Assembly (NCBI RefSeq): GCF_000428725.1
Contig: NZ_AUAM01000028.1
Span: 1 to 64,000 of the forward strand
Direction of reading: 5' to 3'
DNA: 64,000 bases
From: Psychromonas aquimarina ATCC BAA-1526
GTDB lineage: Bacteria > Pseudomonadota > Gammaproteobacteria > Enterobacterales > Psychromonadaceae
Position numbers and translations under genes: made by a program. Below the pieces are notes generated by a model. That model saw nothing but the letters and a program-made list of their open reading frames with translations. It was not told the origin of the DNA and did not search any database. Positions 9,827 to 19,884 of the stretch are shown piece after piece (positions within the stretch are counted from its first letter, which is position 1; every line of letters begins with the position of its first letter).

Positions 9827-9899
9827 GACTATTCCTTTTATGGATAGAATTTAGAGAAAACAGGGCAGTATCAACTGCCCTGTTTGTTATTAATATGGT

Positions 9900-11099
9900 T
9901 TAAGCAGAAACAAGTTCAGCTGAATCCTGAGCAATTACCCACTCTTCATTAGTCGGGATAACCATTGCAACAGGAGAATTATCGGCAGTAATGATACCCT
10001 GCTCGCCTAATCTTGCCGCTTTATTTTTCTGTGCATCAACCTGGTAACCGAAAACAGTTAATAGATCTAATACTTTGCCGCGGATAAGGTTTGAGTTTTC
10101 ACCGATACCGCCGGTAAATACAATAGCGTCAATACGCCCTAGCGGTACTGCGTAAGAAGCAATATATTTAGCTAAACGGTAACAGAACATATCCATTGCC
10201 AGCATCGCACCATGATGGCCGTTAGCATAGTTTTCTTCGATATCACGACAGTCACTAGAAACGCCTGAAATACCCAGCAGGCCGCTTTGTTTCTGGAGCA
10301 TGTCCATTACACCTTCAAGGCTGTAGCCGCCTCGTGTTACTAAGTGTTCGATAATGCTTGGATCGATATCACCGCAGCGCGTGCCCATCACTAAACCTTC
10401 AAGCGGCGTCATGCCCATGCTGGTATCAACACTTTTACCGTTTTTAACTGCTGTAATTGATGCGCCGTTACCCAGATGAGCTGTAATGACATTTGTTTCT
10501 TCAACAGGTTTGTTAAGTACTTTTGCCGCTTCCTGGCTGACAAACAGGTGGCTTGTGCCGTGCATACCGTAACGACGAATGCCTTTTTCTTTATAAAGGT
10601 TGTACGGTAATGCATACATAAACGCTTCTGCAGGCATGCTCTGGTGGAAAGCGGTATCAAATACAGCTACCTGCGGCAGAGAAGGGAAAGCCTGCTGCGC
10701 AACTTTGATACCTAAAATATGTGCCGGGTTGTGAAGCGGTGCTAAAGATGCACACTCTTCAATACCTTCCAGTACATCTTCATTGATGATAACTGATTTT
10801 GTAAACTTCTCTCCGCCGTGTACGATGCGGTGACCAATAGCAACTAACTGCTCTGCTAATCCTTGTTCTTTTTTAATGATATCTTCAACAATGTAGGTAA
10901 TTGCAGCTGAATGTGCGCTGTTTGCCGGCAGGTTAAAGGTTTCTTTTTTACCCGCAATCTTCCATTTAATGCGTGCGTCGGGAAGGTTAAAGCATTCTGC
11001 TAAACCGCTGATTATTTCATCGCCGTTATCGGCATTAATAACAGCAAACTTAAGAGAAGAACTACCACAATTAAGGACAAGAACTAGTTTATTGCTCAT
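9900..11099 (-). CDS. ackA: Acetate kinase
   Basis: Transfers phosphate from acetyl phosphate to ADP, giving acetate and ATP; a cytosolic ASKHA-fold kinase. The protein of 399 residues begins [18 protein letters not shown], which matches the family phosphate-binding N terminus. It also carries the signatures [22 protein letters not shown] and [11 protein letters not shown] further 12 in-frame codons upstream (to 11135) are rejected because homologues start at this ATG. It is the first gene of ackA-pta and diverges from yfbV, as in E. coli. A 9-bp inverted repeat and a CRP-like site lie upstream. Confidence 0.97.
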   Translation of the reverse strand: MSNKLVLVLNCGSSSLKFAVINADNGDEIISGLAECFNLPDARIKWKIAGKKETFNLPANSAHSAAITYIVEDIIKKEQGLAEQLVAIGHRIVHGGEKFTKSVIINEDVLEGIEECASLAPLHNPAHILGIKVAQQAFPSLPQVAVFDTAFHQSMPAEAFMYALPYNLYKEKGIRRYGMHGTSHLFVSQEAAKVLNKPVEETNVITAHLGNGASITAVKNGKSVDTSMGMTPLEGLVMGTRCGDIDPSIIEHLVTRGGYSLEGVMDMLQKQSGLLGISGVSSDCRDIEENYANGHHGAMLAMDMFCYRLAKYIASYAVPLGRIDAIVFTGGIGENSNLIRGKVLDLLTVFGYQVDAQKNKAARLGEQGIITADNSPVAMVIPTNEEWVIAQDSAELVSA

Positions 11100-11131
11100 G
11101 AAAAATTCCACTAAGTAAATTAAGATAATAG

Positions 11132-11152
11132 TCATCAGTTTATAACTGATGA
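11132..11152. repeat. Perfect inverted repeat upstream of ackA
   Basis: TCATCAGTT (11132-11140) and AACTGATGA (11144-11152) are separated by TAT. It lies about 33 bases before the ackA start, either in its leader as an RNA hairpin or as an operator. No matching regulator is recognised. Confidence 0.45.
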
Positions 11153-11200
11153 AAACGCTATCATGTGTACAAATCCGCCGTGATTTTATGCTCTTGAGCG

Positions 11201-11216
11201 GGTGATTTGCTTCACA
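11201..11216. promoter_or_regulatory. CRP-like site in the ackA/yfbV divergent region
   Basis: GGTGATTTGCTTCACA matches TGTGA-N6-TCACA at 9 of 10 defined positions. It lies about 100 bases from ackA and 150 from yfbV. Assignment is by pattern only. Confidence 0.4.
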
Positions 11217-11365
11217 TAATTTTTACTGAAGTCTACGCTTATGTAATAAAATGACAATCAACAATCGGGGTAAAAATTATTTAAAATCAAATTTTTTATT
11301 AACAATTCTGCAAACTCTTGCTAGTGTTAATTTACAGCCGTTATTTATTGTTCTCTGGAGGGCTA

Positions 11366-11815
11366 TTGAATTTATTTACAGATGTCGTTAAACAAGGCGA
11401 CCATTACCTGAAAACATGGCCTAAACAGCCGACATTAAACTGCTTATTTATTGACAGCAAAGTGGTGTATTACACTCAGCTGCTGATCAAAACAGTACCT
11501 GCTTTTGTAATGCTGGTAGTCGGATTGAATATTTTGTTTCCATCTTTATTTGTCTGGCCGATAACTGTGACCTTTGTCCTGTTTTTGCTGGGCCTGCCTA
11601 TTCAGGGTTTATACTGGTTAGGTAAACGTTCGCAGGAATTATTACCGAGCAAATTGTTACCCTGGTATATCGCCATACAAAGCGAACTGAGCGGTAAACG
11701 TTGTGAGCTGGAGGAGATGTTAAGCAGGCCTTCTTATTTAGATCTGGCCAGGCTGTTAAGAAATGCTTTTAAAATCGGCGGAGATAATTTTCTACAAAAT
11801 CACGAGCTGATTTAA
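11366..11815 (+). CDS. yfbV: YfbV/UPF0208 family membrane protein (DUF412)
   Basis: A protein of about 149 residues with two hydrophobic segments (about 40-60 and 65-85) and the family pattern HYLKTWP near the N terminus and LPIQGLYWLGKRS after the second segment. These match YfbV, an inner-membrane protein needed for normal macrodomain organisation near the terminus in E. coli; its biochemistry is poorly known. The divergent position next to ackA is the same as in E. coli. The start is probably the TTG at 11366, just after GGAGGG, although the spacing is short. An in-frame codon at 11318 would add 16 residues absent from relatives. Confidence 0.85.
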   Translation: MNLFTDVVKQGDHYLKTWPKQPTLNCLFIDSKVVYYTQLLIKTVPAFVMLVVGLNILFPSLFVWPITVTFVLFLLGLPIQGLYWLGKRSQELLPSKLLPWYIAIQSELSGKRCELEEMLSRPSYLDLARLLRNAFKIGGDNFLQNHELI

Positions 11816-12039
11816 CAAGAGTATATGACTGTTTCTCAGGGGAATTTAATAAGAAAAATTAGACGCTGTTTTCCGCATTTTCTGTGTTTTTAATTTCAGG
11901 TTTTTCTGTTTATTAAATCTACAGATGAAAATGCGGAGTTATATTAATGTAAAAGTAATTAGCGTGTAATTCCTATTATTTTTTTTACTAAATCCGGCTA
12001 TAAAACCAGACTTAACTTTTTTGTTTTTCCTGCTCTACA

Positions 12040-12858
12040 TTATTTTTTCTGGTAAATCTCGATATTAAAATCACACTCGATTGACCAGTTTTTTTCAGCT
12101 AACAGCTCCTGCATTTTCTGCTCGTTAAACTTCCATGAAAACGGTGTCATATTAATCAAATTTTTAACTGTTTCTGGATCATCCGTCTGCAGCGGGTAAT
12201 TAAGATTGATCTGCTCTACTTTAATAAAGCCTGAAGGTGCTGAATTCTCTATCGCATGTTCATTTACCTGCTGGTAAATCTTTTCGCGCAGCTGCTGCAG
12301 ATGGCGCGGGGCAGGGGTTACGGTTATCAGATACCCCTCTGCTTTGATTAAGCGCTGCAGTTCACTGTTAAGCGAAGGTGCATAAATTCGAATCAGGGCA
12401 TCTACACTATTATCCGGCAGCGGTACATCATAGGCGCTGGCGACACAGAAATTGATGCTTTTATAACGTTTAGCCGCATAGCGTACTGCTACTTTGGAAA
12501 TATCTAAACCGTTAATAACAAACTGCTCCGGAAGCTGCTTCGCTAAAAGCGCAGTGTAATAACCTTCACCGCAGCCTAAATCAAGGATCTGTGCCTGCTC
12601 TTTATCCTGGAGACAGGCACAAACTAACTCACTGACTTTTTCAGCAAGCGGTAAATATCCGTCACTATTTAAAAAAGCACGCCTTGCCTGCATCATCTCT
12701 TTATTATCGCCGGGATTTTTTGAGTTTTTAGCATTTACGGGTAACAGGTTCAGGTAACCTTCTTTAGCAATATCAAAATGATGATTGTTAGTGCAGATTT
12801 GCGTATTGTTGGTTTTTGAGAAAGCAGTCCGGCAAAGCGGGCAGATAAAAGGGGTCAT
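12040..12858 (-). CDS. rlmA: 23S rRNA (guanine-N1)-methyltransferase RlmA
   Basis: Methylates G745 of 23S rRNA at N1 using SAM. The 272-residue protein has the N-terminal zinc motif CPLC...CTNNHHFD (residues 6-28) that marks the RlmA family. It then has a class I methyltransferase domain with motif I ILDLGCGEGYYTALL and the motif FCVASAYDVPLPDNSVD. The C-terminal part contains MTPFSWKF, also typical. It stands as a single leftward gene, with its start 45 bases from the small gap before pflA ends. The assignment to RlmA rather than a general methyltransferase rests on the zinc ribbon plus overall length. Confidence 0.92.
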   Translation of the reverse strand: MTPFICPLCRTAFSKTNNTQICTNNHHFDIAKEGYLNLLPVNAKNSKNPGDNKEMMQARRAFLNSDGYLPLAEKVSELVCACLQDKEQAQILDLGCGEGYYTALLAKQLPEQFVINGLDISKVAVRYAAKRYKSINFCVASAYDVPLPDNSVDALIRIYAPSLNSELQRLIKAEGYLITVTPAPRHLQQLREKIYQQVNEHAIENSAPSGFIKVEQINLNYPLQTDDPETVKNLINMTPFSWKFNEQKMQELLAEKNWSIECDFNIEIYQKK

Positions 12859-12903
12859 AATGAGGCTCAGTTAAGGCAGGTAAAAACTTACCTGCCGGAG
12901 AAA

Positions 12904-13644
12904 TCAGTAAATGACGTTGTCATTGTATTGTAAAAGAATGTTTTTAATAATTTCCATGGTATCGCGTGATGGAGGATGCACACCGTCTAAAGGATAAATC
13001 TCGCCCATCGCTGTCCATTTATGTTTACCCAGTTCATGGTAAGGCAGCATTTCAATCTTTTCGATATTCTTCATCGGTTCAATAAATTTACCCAGTGTAT
13101 GTGCGTCTTCCTCACAATCGGTATAACCGGGAACAACCACGTAACGCAGGTAAACCGGCTGATTCTGCTCTGCTAAATATTTAGCAAAATCAAGCGTGTA
13201 TTTATTACTTACATGAGTCAGATCGATATGCTTTTCATTATCCATCTGCTTGATATCTAATAAAACTAAGTCTGCTACATCTAGGACACTTTTGGTTGTG
13301 TCATCAATGCGGCGTACAAAACCGTTGGTGTCTAGACAAGTATGTATACCTTCTAAACGGCAGGCTTCAAACATTGCTCTGACAAATTCCGGCTGAAGCA
13401 TAGCTTCGCCGCCGGAGATGGTAACACCGCCGCCTGACGCATTCATGAAGTGACGATACTGCAGAAGTTCTGCCATTAATTCGTCGACACTCATATCTTT
13501 GCCGCCTTCGATATCCCAAGTATCACGGTTATGACAGTATTTACAGCGCATCAGGCAGCCCTGTAGAAAAATGATAAAACGAATACCTGGACCATCGACG
13601 GTACCGCAGGTTTCAACTGAATGAACGTGTCCAATTACTGACAT
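12904..13644 (-). CDS. pflA: Pyruvate formate-lyase-activating enzyme
   Basis: A radical-SAM enzyme that installs the glycyl radical on pyruvate formate-lyase under anaerobic conditions. The 246-residue protein has the cluster motif CLMRCKYC (CX3CX2C) near residue 29, followed by NRDTWD, and the SAM-contacting GGG sequence in [12 protein letters not shown]. The ATG at 13644 is chosen, with AGGGG upstream; a TTG one codon earlier is less likely. It lies downstream of pflB, separated by about 160 bases that include a terminator-like hairpin, so it may have weaker or separate expression. Confidence 0.97.
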   Translation of the reverse strand: MSVIGHVHSVETCGTVDGPGIRFIIFLQGCLMRCKYCHNRDTWDIEGGKDMSVDELMAELLQYRHFMNASGGGVTISGGEAMLQPEFVRAMFEACRLEGIHTCLDTNGFVRRIDDTTKSVLDVADLVLLDIKQMDNEKHIDLTHVSNKYTLDFAKYLAEQNQPVYLRYVVVPGYTDCEEDAHTLGKFIEPMKNIEKIEMLPYHELGKHKWTAMGEIYPLDGVHPPSRDTMEIIKNILLQYNDNVIY

Positions 13645-13728
13645 CAAAAACCCCTAAGAAATTGATTATTTCATTTATTTCTAGATGAAAAACAAATGAA
13701 ATAAGCACTTTATTATAGATAAAAATAA

Positions 13729-13758
13729 AGGCTTCATCCGCAAAGATGAAACCTTTTT
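13729..13758 (-). terminator. Terminator-like hairpin between pflB and pflA
   Basis: GGCTTCATC (13730-13738) and GATGAAACC (13745-13753) pair with one mismatch. On the minus strand it lies just after pflB and is followed by a short T-rich stretch. It could lower read-through into pflA. Confidence 0.55.
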
Positions 13759-13804
13759 TGATTATAACAGGCAAACTCAAAAGTTTACCTGAATAATTTT
13801 ATTT

Positions 13805-16090
13805 TTATAACGTCGCTGTGAACGTACGTGCGATAACGTCGTTTTTCTGTTCTTGAGTAAGCGAGTTAAAACGAACTGCGTAACCAGATACACGGATAGT
13901 TAACTGAGGGTATTTCTCAGGGTTTTCCATTGCATCTAATAACATTTCACGGTTCATTACGTTTACGTTTAAGTGCTGACCACCTTCAATTTCAGGTGTG
14001 TGCTTAAAGTAACCGTCCATTAGACCCGCTAAGTTAGCTTTCTGTGCGTCATCTGTTTTGCCTAGTGCATTCGGTACGATAGAGAAAGTATAAGAGATAC
14101 CATCTTGTGCGTATGAGAACGGTAGTTTAGAAACAGATGTTAATGATGCAACTGCACCTTTTTCATCACGTCCGTGCATCGGGTTTGCGCCTGGTGCAAA
14201 AGGAGTACCAGCACGACGGCCGTCAGGAGTGTTACCAGTTTTCTTACCGTATACAACGTTAGATGTAATAGTAAGGATAGACTGTGTAGCACGTGCGTTA
14301 CGGTACATTTTACGAGACTGAATTTTCTTCATGAAGCTTTCAACAAGTTCACAAGCGATATCATCAACACGAGGGTCATTGTTACCAAATTTAGGGTAAT
14401 CACCTTCGATTTCGAAATCAGTTGCGATGCCGTCTTCGTCACGAACTGGTTTAACAGTTGCGTATTTGATTGCCGCTAGTGAGTCAGCTGCAATTGAAAG
14501 ACCTGCGATACCACATGCCATTGTACGAGATACGTCACGGTCATGAAGAGCCATTAGAGACGCTTCGTAGCTGTATTTGTCGTGCATGTAATGGATACAG
14601 TTAAGTGCAGTCACATACTGCTCAGCTAACCAGTCCATGAAGTGATCAAGGTTTGAGTAAACTTCGTCGTAGCTTAATGTTTCAGCTGTAATTGCAGGGA
14701 TAGTCTTAGGACCAACCTGTGCTTTAGACTTCTCATCTACACCGCCGTTGATTGCGTAAAGAAGAGTTTTAGCAAGGTTTGCACGCGCGCCGAAGAACTG
14801 CATCTGCTTACCAACAATCATTGGTGATACACAACAAGCGATAGCGTAGTCATCGTTTTCGAAGTCGTTACGCATCAGATCATCATTTTCATACTGGATA
14901 GATGAAGTATCGATAGATACTTTTGCACAGTATTTTTTGAAGTTGATCGGTAGCTCTTCAGACCATAATACAGTGATGTTCGGCTCTGGAGAAGGACCCA
15001 TAGTGTATTGTGTATGTAGGAAACGGAAGCTGTTTTTAGTAACAAGCGTACGACCGTCAACACCCATACCACCGATAGACTCAGTTGCCCAGATAGGGTC
15101 ACCAGAGAACAGATCATCATATTCAGGTGTACGCAGGAAACGCACCATACGCAGCTTCATTACCAGGTGATCGATAAGCTCTTGTGCGTCTGTCTCAGTG
15201 ATAACACCAGCTTGTAAGTCTTTCTCGATGAAGATATCAAGGAAAGAAGCTGTACGGCCAAATGACATTGCCGCACCGTTTTGAGATTTGATTGCAGCCA
15301 GGTAACCAAAGTAAGTCCACTGGATAGCTTCTTTAGCGCTTGTTGCAGGACCTGAGATATCAGAACCGTATTTAGCAGCCATCTCTTTCATTTGACCTAG
15401 AGCACGGTACTGTTCGAAGATCTCTTCACGCAGTTTCATTGTGTCTTCTAATGAAGAACCAGCAACTAATTCAGCTTCTAAGCTTTTGTGTTGAGAAGCT
15501 TTCTCTGCCATTAGGAAATCGATACCGTAAAGTGCAACACGACGGTAATCACCAATGATACGACCACGGCCGTATGCATCAGGTAAACCTGTTAATACAC
15601 CTGATTTACGACATTTAAGGATGTCGCCTGTGTAAACATCGAAAACACCCTGGTTATGTGTTTTACGGTATTCAGAGTAAGTTTTACGAATATCGGCGTC
15701 TAATTCTTTACCATAAACTTTACAAGAACCATCGATCATACGAATACCGCCGTTAGGGATAATCGCACGTTTCAGCGGTGCTTCAGTCTGTAAACCAACA
15801 ATTGTTTCCAGATCCTGGCTGATGTAACCAGCGTCATGAGAAGTAATTGTAGAAACAACATCCGTATCAAAATCAACAGGAGCGTGTGTGCTGTTTTCCT
15901 GTTTGATACCAACCATCACTTTTTCCCAAAGCGTGTCAGTTGCTGGAGTTGCATCGGCTAGGAAGCTTTCATCACCTTCAAACGGCGTGTAGTTTTTTTG
16001 GATGAAGTCACGAACATTAACTTCAGTTTTCCAAGTATCACCAGCAAAGCCGTCCCATGCTGATAAAAAGTCTTCGTTAAGTTTAGTCAT
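13805..16090 (-). CDS. pflB: Formate acetyltransferase (pyruvate formate-lyase)
   Basis: Converts pyruvate and CoA to acetyl-CoA and formate with a glycyl radical; the central reaction of anaerobic pyruvate breakdown. The protein has 761 residues (E. coli 760). The two adjacent active-site cysteines are in [12 protein letters not shown], and the radical glycine is in the C-terminal [13 protein letters not shown], about 30 residues from the end. An AAGGT ribosome site precedes the ATG. It lies 42 bases after focA and upstream of pflA, the standard operon order. Expression is expected to be raised by FNR through the site upstream of focA. Confidence 0.98.
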   Translation of the reverse strand: MTKLNEDFLSAWDGFAGDTWKTEVNVRDFIQKNYTPFEGDESFLADATPATDTLWEKVMVGIKQENSTHAPVDFDTDVVSTITSHDAGYISQDLETIVGLQTEAPLKRAIIPNGGIRMIDGSCKVYGKELDADIRKTYSEYRKTHNQGVFDVYTGDILKCRKSGVLTGLPDAYGRGRIIGDYRRVALYGIDFLMAEKASQHKSLEAELVAGSSLEDTMKLREEIFEQYRALGQMKEMAAKYGSDISGPATSAKEAIQWTYFGYLAAIKSQNGAAMSFGRTASFLDIFIEKDLQAGVITETDAQELIDHLVMKLRMVRFLRTPEYDDLFSGDPIWATESIGGMGVDGRTLVTKNSFRFLHTQYTMGPSPEPNITVLWSEELPINFKKYCAKVSIDTSSIQYENDDLMRNDFENDDYAIACCVSPMIVGKQMQFFGARANLAKTLLYAINGGVDEKSKAQVGPKTIPAITAETLSYDEVYSNLDHFMDWLAEQYVTALNCIHYMHDKYSYEASLMALHDRDVSRTMACGIAGLSIAADSLAAIKYATVKPVRDEDGIATDFEIEGDYPKFGNNDPRVDDIACELVESFMKKIQSRKMYRNARATQSILTITSNVVYGKKTGNTPDGRRAGTPFAPGANPMHGRDEKGAVASLTSVSKLPFSYAQDGISYTFSIVPNALGKTDDAQKANLAGLMDGYFKHTPEIEGGQHLNVNVMNREMLLDAMENPEKYPQLTIRVSGYAVRFNSLTQEQKNDVIARTFTATL

Positions 16091-16132
16091 AAAGATTTAC
16101 CTTTATAGTTAGAGATTAAAAATTAAATGTAC

Positions 16133-17002
16133 TTATAAATTTATTTTGTTTTTTTGTGCCGGACGCAGATAGATCATCCAGTGCATCAAACCAACAATTA
16201 CACCGCCGCCGATAATATTACCTATAGTAACGGGAATTAAGTTGTTAAGTATAAAATTCATGGTCGTTATGTCTGCAAATTCACTGGCGTTACGACCGAC
16301 TGCAAGCCAAAACTCCGGCGGCGCGTAATGGTGAATAAGAATCCCTGTCGGTACCATAAACATATTTGCGATACAGTGTTCAAAACCAGAAGAGACAAAC
16401 ATCGCCACCGGCAGAAGAACCGCAAACATTTTATCCGTTATAGTACGCGCACCAAAAGCCATCCAGATTGCTAGACAGACCATTATGTTGCATAAAATAC
16501 CAAGTGCGACAGCTTCTGTAAATGAATGATGCAGTTTATGTTGAGCTGTTTGTAATGCGGTTAATCCCCATTGTCCATTGTCTGCGTTATATAAACCAGC
16601 AAAGAATATAAGGAATACTAAAAAAGTTGCGCCGACATAGTTGCCAAAGTAGACAACCGCCCAGTTTTTAAGCATTTGTGCGGTGGTGATTCGATGGCTG
16701 GCTTTGGCAATAAGGGTAAGTGTATTACTGGTAAACAACTCGCCGCCGACAACAACAACTAATAAAAGGCCTAGGCTGAATGCAATGCCGCCGATGAAGT
16801 TTTTAATGCCCCATGCAAGATCCTGGCTGCCGGTAGTAACTGTGATATAAAATACAAAAGCGAGGCTGATAAACATGCCGGCAGTAACAGCAAGATAAAA
16901 AGCGGACAGGAAGGCCTTGGTTGCTTTGCTGTAAGCCACATTATCGGCTTTTTCGGTGATTTGATGAGGAAGTAATTCATCAATTTTATTTTCTGCTCGC
17001 AT
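16133..17002 (-). CDS. focA: Formate channel FocA
   Basis: A pentameric inner-membrane channel of the formate/nitrite transporter family that moves formate in and out, depending on pH. The 289-residue protein has about six hydrophobic segments and the family signatures FIGGIAFSLGLLLVVVVGGE and FTSNTL in the first half, and WAVVYFGNYVGATF and GFEHCIANMF later. It is the first gene of focA-pflB-pflA. Upstream at 17064-17077 is an FNR-like palindrome and at 17092-17108 a second inverted repeat. Confidence 0.96.
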   Translation of the reverse strand: MRAENKIDELLPHQITEKADNVAYSKATKAFLSAFYLAVTAGMFISLAFVFYITVTTGSQDLAWGIKNFIGGIAFSLGLLLVVVVGGELFTSNTLTLIAKASHRITTAQMLKNWAVVYFGNYVGATFLVFLIFFAGLYNADNGQWGLTALQTAQHKLHHSFTEAVALGILCNIMVCLAIWMAFGARTITDKMFAVLLPVAMFVSSGFEHCIANMFMVPTGILIHHYAPPEFWLAVGRNASEFADITTMNFILNNLIPVTIGNIIGGGVIVGLMHWMIYLRPAQKNKINL

Positions 17003-17063
17003 CGATATTTGATCCTGCTTATTGAGTGCGGATTGAGTCTAACAAATGGATTCTGCAATAAAT

Positions 17064-17077
17064 TTGACATAAGTCAA
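17064..17077. promoter_or_regulatory. FNR-like palindrome upstream of focA
   Basis: TTGACATAAGTCAA is a perfect palindrome of the form TTGAC-N4-GTCAA, differing from the FNR consensus TTGAT-N4-ATCAA at one symmetrical position in each half. It is about 60 bases upstream of the focA start. Confidence 0.5.
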
Positions 17078-17091
17078 TTTTCACAAAAAAC

Positions 17092-17108
17092 CTGTAATTT
17101 TATTACAG
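17092..17108. repeat. Inverted repeat in the focA/gcvR divergent region
   Basis: CTGTAAT and ATTACAG are separated by TTT. It is a possible operator for focA or the divergent ACT-domain gene; no regulator is assigned. The remainder of the gap 17003-17401 is AT-rich without a recognisable gene. Confidence 0.35.
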
Positions 17109-17401
17109 ATTTATTTTTTTATTCCTTTGTGGAGCTGTTTTTTTAACCGATCCTGCAGTTTTTTGTTCATATTTGTTGTTTTTTTTCTAAATTCAGTATT
17201 TGACACTCATATCTATGTGGTGAAAAAACAAGGTTTATAAAGCTGCCGCAGATCTTATTTTAACTTCTTTTCAATAGTGATAAATAACGCTTATTATATT
17301 CGTGGTTTATAATTTAATTAGATGTACACTTAAAGTATAAGTTTCTTTTATTAACAATGAATTATCGTTTAATCGTGTAAATCATCTATGGGAGTAAGTT
17401 T

Positions 17402-17908
17402 ATGAATGTTCAAATAATGGTCACAGTTAGCGGCTCAAATCAAACTGACTTAGTAAAAGTATTATCAGAAAAAACCCATGCTTTAGATGGTAAATGGTTA
17501 AACAGTCGAATCAGCCATATAGATGATTATTTTGCCGGACTTATTAAAATCGAAATTAAAGCGGAGAATGTTGCAACGCTGCTTAGTGAATTCAAAGCCT
17601 TAGATATTCATGTTGAGGCTGTTGAGCAGGGCAGCGTTTCACAGACTAAATCAACGCACTTAAACTTAAGTATTGATGCCAAAGACCGCCCAGGTCTGGT
17701 TAGTCAGATTTCACAGGTGCTTAGTGAAAACAGTATTAAAGTTGAAGATATGCAGTGCCATCGTTTAGGTCTGCCTGATATCGGCGGTACGGTATTTACC
17801 AGTCAGTTTAAGATAGCAGTTTCCGACAGCTTCAATAAGGATCAGCTGATTAATTCTCTGCAGGAGATAGATACTGATTTAGTTATTGATTTACGTGCTC
17901 AAGCCTAA
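17402..17908 (+). CDS. ACT-domain protein, GcvR-like glycine cleavage regulator
   Basis: A 168-residue soluble protein with two ACT-like domains: about 3-75, and 86-165 containing LNLSIDAKDRPGLVSQISQVL and VEDMQCHRLG. This double-ACT layout resembles GcvR, the co-repressor that acts with GcvA on the glycine cleavage operon. No gcv genes or glycine riboswitch are in the window, so the role is by family resemblance only. The ribosome site GGGAG precedes the ATG. It is transcribed alone and ends at a strong terminator. Confidence 0.75.
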   Translation: MNVQIMVTVSGSNQTDLVKVLSEKTHALDGKWLNSRISHIDDYFAGLIKIEIKAENVATLLSEFKALDIHVEAVEQGSVSQTKSTHLNLSIDAKDRPGLVSQISQVLSENSIKVEDMQCHRLGLPDIGGTVFTSQFKIAVSDSFNKDQLINSLQEIDTDLVIDLRAQA

Positions 17909-17935
17909 ATATATTCGGGAATAGTAAAAATAAAA

Positions 17936-17966
17936 GGCCGACTAGTCTGCGCTAGTCGGCCTTTTT
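17936..17966 (+). terminator. Terminator of the ACT-domain gene
   Basis: GGCCGACTAG (17936-17945) and CTAGTCGGCC (17952-17961) are perfect arms followed by TTTTT. Confidence 0.9.
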
Positions 17967-17990
17967 GCGCTTTAATCTCTGACAAATAAA

Positions 17991-18014
17991 AAAGGCGCCT
18001 TGAGAGGCGCCTTT
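17991..18014 (-). terminator. Terminator of the DUF3360 transporter gene
   Basis: AGGCGCCT (17993-18000) is repeated at 18005-18012, forming a stem because the sequence is self-complementary. On the minus strand a run of T follows. Confidence 0.8.
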
Positions 18015-18038
18015 ATCATATTCTTACTTTGCGAACCG

Positions 18039-19559
18039 TTATAGAAGCGCTGGAATACCGTATTTACCTTCAAACATACCAACTGCAAGCATAGCGATGA
18101 AACAGATAACTAATACTGTACCAGGGATGATGATTTTATCTAAAAACGAAAGTTTAGTAGCACGTTCTTTATCACCAATCAGGCCGTTGTTATCAAGCAG
18201 CATAGTTAATGCCCAGGCAAGTACCGGGTTAAATACCGCTGCTGAGAAGATACAGATACCGGCAGACTGTGAGTCTTTAGTATTTTTAATCATCTGCATA
18301 CCTGCTTCAAGTAATGGTAAGAATACACCAACAAGCAGAGCAACACGCATTACAGGAGGCCATACCGCAACATCCATAGGGAAACCTAAGATTGCAATAA
18401 TGATACATAAAGAACCAAGCAGGATTGCACCGCCTGGAATCGGGCGTTTAGCGATTGCCGCCGGAATCATGTAAGTACCCCAAGATGACGTGATGTTACC
18501 ACCGCCAACAGCAGTACCAACGATTTGACGAATTGAACAGGTTGTCATTGTATCATCAACATCCATTAACACTTTATCAGTGTTTCTCGGGTAGTTTAAT
18601 TCCTGGAAGATACGGTGACCTAGGAAGTCTGGCGACCACATTGCTACTGCTAAGATTGCAAACGGCAGTGATGCAATGAAGTGCTCTAGGTTTGGTAAAC
18701 CAAGCATCCAGCCTTCAGTTGTACTTCCCCACCAGTAAACAGGGTTAAGGTTAGGAAGCCCCATTTGAGTTTCAAAAGTTAAGTCAAAACCAGCACCTGC
18801 AGCAAGAGCAATCAGTAAACCGGTAATTGCACATGCCGGAATTGCTAACCAGCGTTTATTGATACGTGCAAGGAATGCGTAAAGAATAACGTTAACAGCA
18901 AGCACAACCAGGCCGACATAACCCATGCTTCCAGCAGCAACATCAGCAGATTCTAAACCTTTAGACCAGCTCTGAATCATTCCAATCTGACTGAATGCAC
19001 CGGTGAAACCTAAGAATACTAATAAACCGCCGGCAACACCTTCACTGGTTAAGTTAACCAGTTTCGAACCGCCTTTAAAGTAACTAAGTAATAGACCAAA
19101 TACACCTAATAATAGTGCCAGTGCAAGAGGGTGAGCACCAGCCAGTGCAATTGCACCGATTAATGGAATCATTGGACCGTGGTTACCCGCTAAGTTAGCG
19201 CGCGGGTTAAGAAAACCTGATGCGATAACACAGAAAAGCAGTGCCGGGATAAGCATCTCTACACGAGAAACTTCGATAGCAAACTCTTTACCAAGAGTAA
19301 TATGCGGCCAGGCTTCGGTCAGCCCGTCAGCCCATGACATCATAACCGCAGAGTACATTGCGATAATACCGATAGTACCGGCGATTGCAGGAACAAGATC
19401 TTCCCATTCAAATCGGAAATCACGACCAGGAAGGTTTAAACCCCAACGGCGTGGTTTCATAATCTGCAGTTCATGGTCTAAGTAGTCTGAACGAGTCGCA
19501 AATTCACTTGCGGGCTTATGCAGTTCGCTATAACTCTTAGTTTGTTTTTCATCCGACAT
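18039..19559 (-). CDS. DUF3360 family membrane transporter-like protein
   Basis: A polytopic inner-membrane protein of about 506 residues. A hydrophilic N terminus (1-50) is followed by roughly 11-13 hydrophobic segments and short loops. The layout and motifs such as NLAGNHGPMIPLIG and GGGNITSSWGTYMIP recall the SulP/NCS2 transporter superfamily. It fits the DUF3360 family, whose substrate is not established. The ATG at 19559 is preferred over the GTG at 19577 because AGGGAG lies between them. It stands alone. An FNR-like box about 150 bases upstream suggests anaerobic control, which would fit transport of a fermentation-related anion, but that is speculation. Confidence 0.75.
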   Translation of the reverse strand: MSDEKQTKSYSELHKPASEFATRSDYLDHELQIMKPRRWGLNLPGRDFRFEWEDLVPAIAGTIGIIAMYSAVMMSWADGLTEAWPHITLGKEFAIEVSRVEMLIPALLFCVIASGFLNPRANLAGNHGPMIPLIGAIALAGAHPLALALLLGVFGLLLSYFKGGSKLVNLTSEGVAGGLLVFLGFTGAFSQIGMIQSWSKGLESADVAAGSMGYVGLVVLAVNVILYAFLARINKRWLAIPACAITGLLIALAAGAGFDLTFETQMGLPNLNPVYWWGSTTEGWMLGLPNLEHFIASLPFAILAVAMWSPDFLGHRIFQELNYPRNTDKVLMDVDDTMTTCSIRQIVGTAVGGGNITSSWGTYMIPAAIAKRPIPGGAILLGSLCIIIAILGFPMDVAVWPPVMRVALLVGVFLPLLEAGMQMIKNTKDSQSAGICIFSAAVFNPVLAWALTMLLDNNGLIGDKERATKLSFLDKIIIPGTVLVICFIAMLAVGMFEGKYGIPALL

Positions 19560-19709
19560 AATCGGGTACTCCCTCACGGTTAGAGTGTTTTAATTTTAAA
19601 AGAATTAGGTAATAGGATTTAACTGGTAAATGAAGCGGTAATATATAAAACGACCAGCTATTTCCAATTTTATTGGTCGCGTAGCTTAACGAATACGTTT
19701 TAAATCAGG

Positions 19710-19723
19710 TTGATCTGGATCAG
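19710..19723. promoter_or_regulatory. FNR-like box upstream of the DUF3360 gene
   Basis: TTGATCTGGATCAG matches TTGAT-N4-ATCAA at 9 of 10 defined positions, about 150 bases upstream of the leftward start at 19559. Confidence 0.5.
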
Positions 19724-19804
19724 GATAGTAACGATGCTGAAATTAAATAACTAAAAAGTAATGGTTGAAATGTGATCTGTGATGTAAAAAAAAGCCTTAA
19801 AGCT

Positions 19805-19835
19805 ACTTTGTTGATCGTATTTCGATCAACAAAGT
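19805..19835. repeat. Perfect 13-bp inverted repeat after fldB
   Basis: ACTTTGTTGATCG (19805-19817) and CGATCAACAAAGT (19823-19835) flank a 5-base loop. It lies 50 bases after the fldB stop, so it may be the fldB transcript 3' hairpin although no T run follows. It may equally be an operator for the DUF3360 gene further left. The gap 19560-19884 holds this and the FNR-like box and nothing else visible. Confidence 0.55.
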
Positions 19836-19884
19836 TAAAATCTGAGCATTTTCGGTGCTGCTGCAGAGCCTCAAATAAGCTGAT

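Noticed and set aside
18097-18474. 125-codon plus-strand ORF inside the DUF3360 gene
   Set aside because: Antisense to a gene with clear homology features; no ribosome site.
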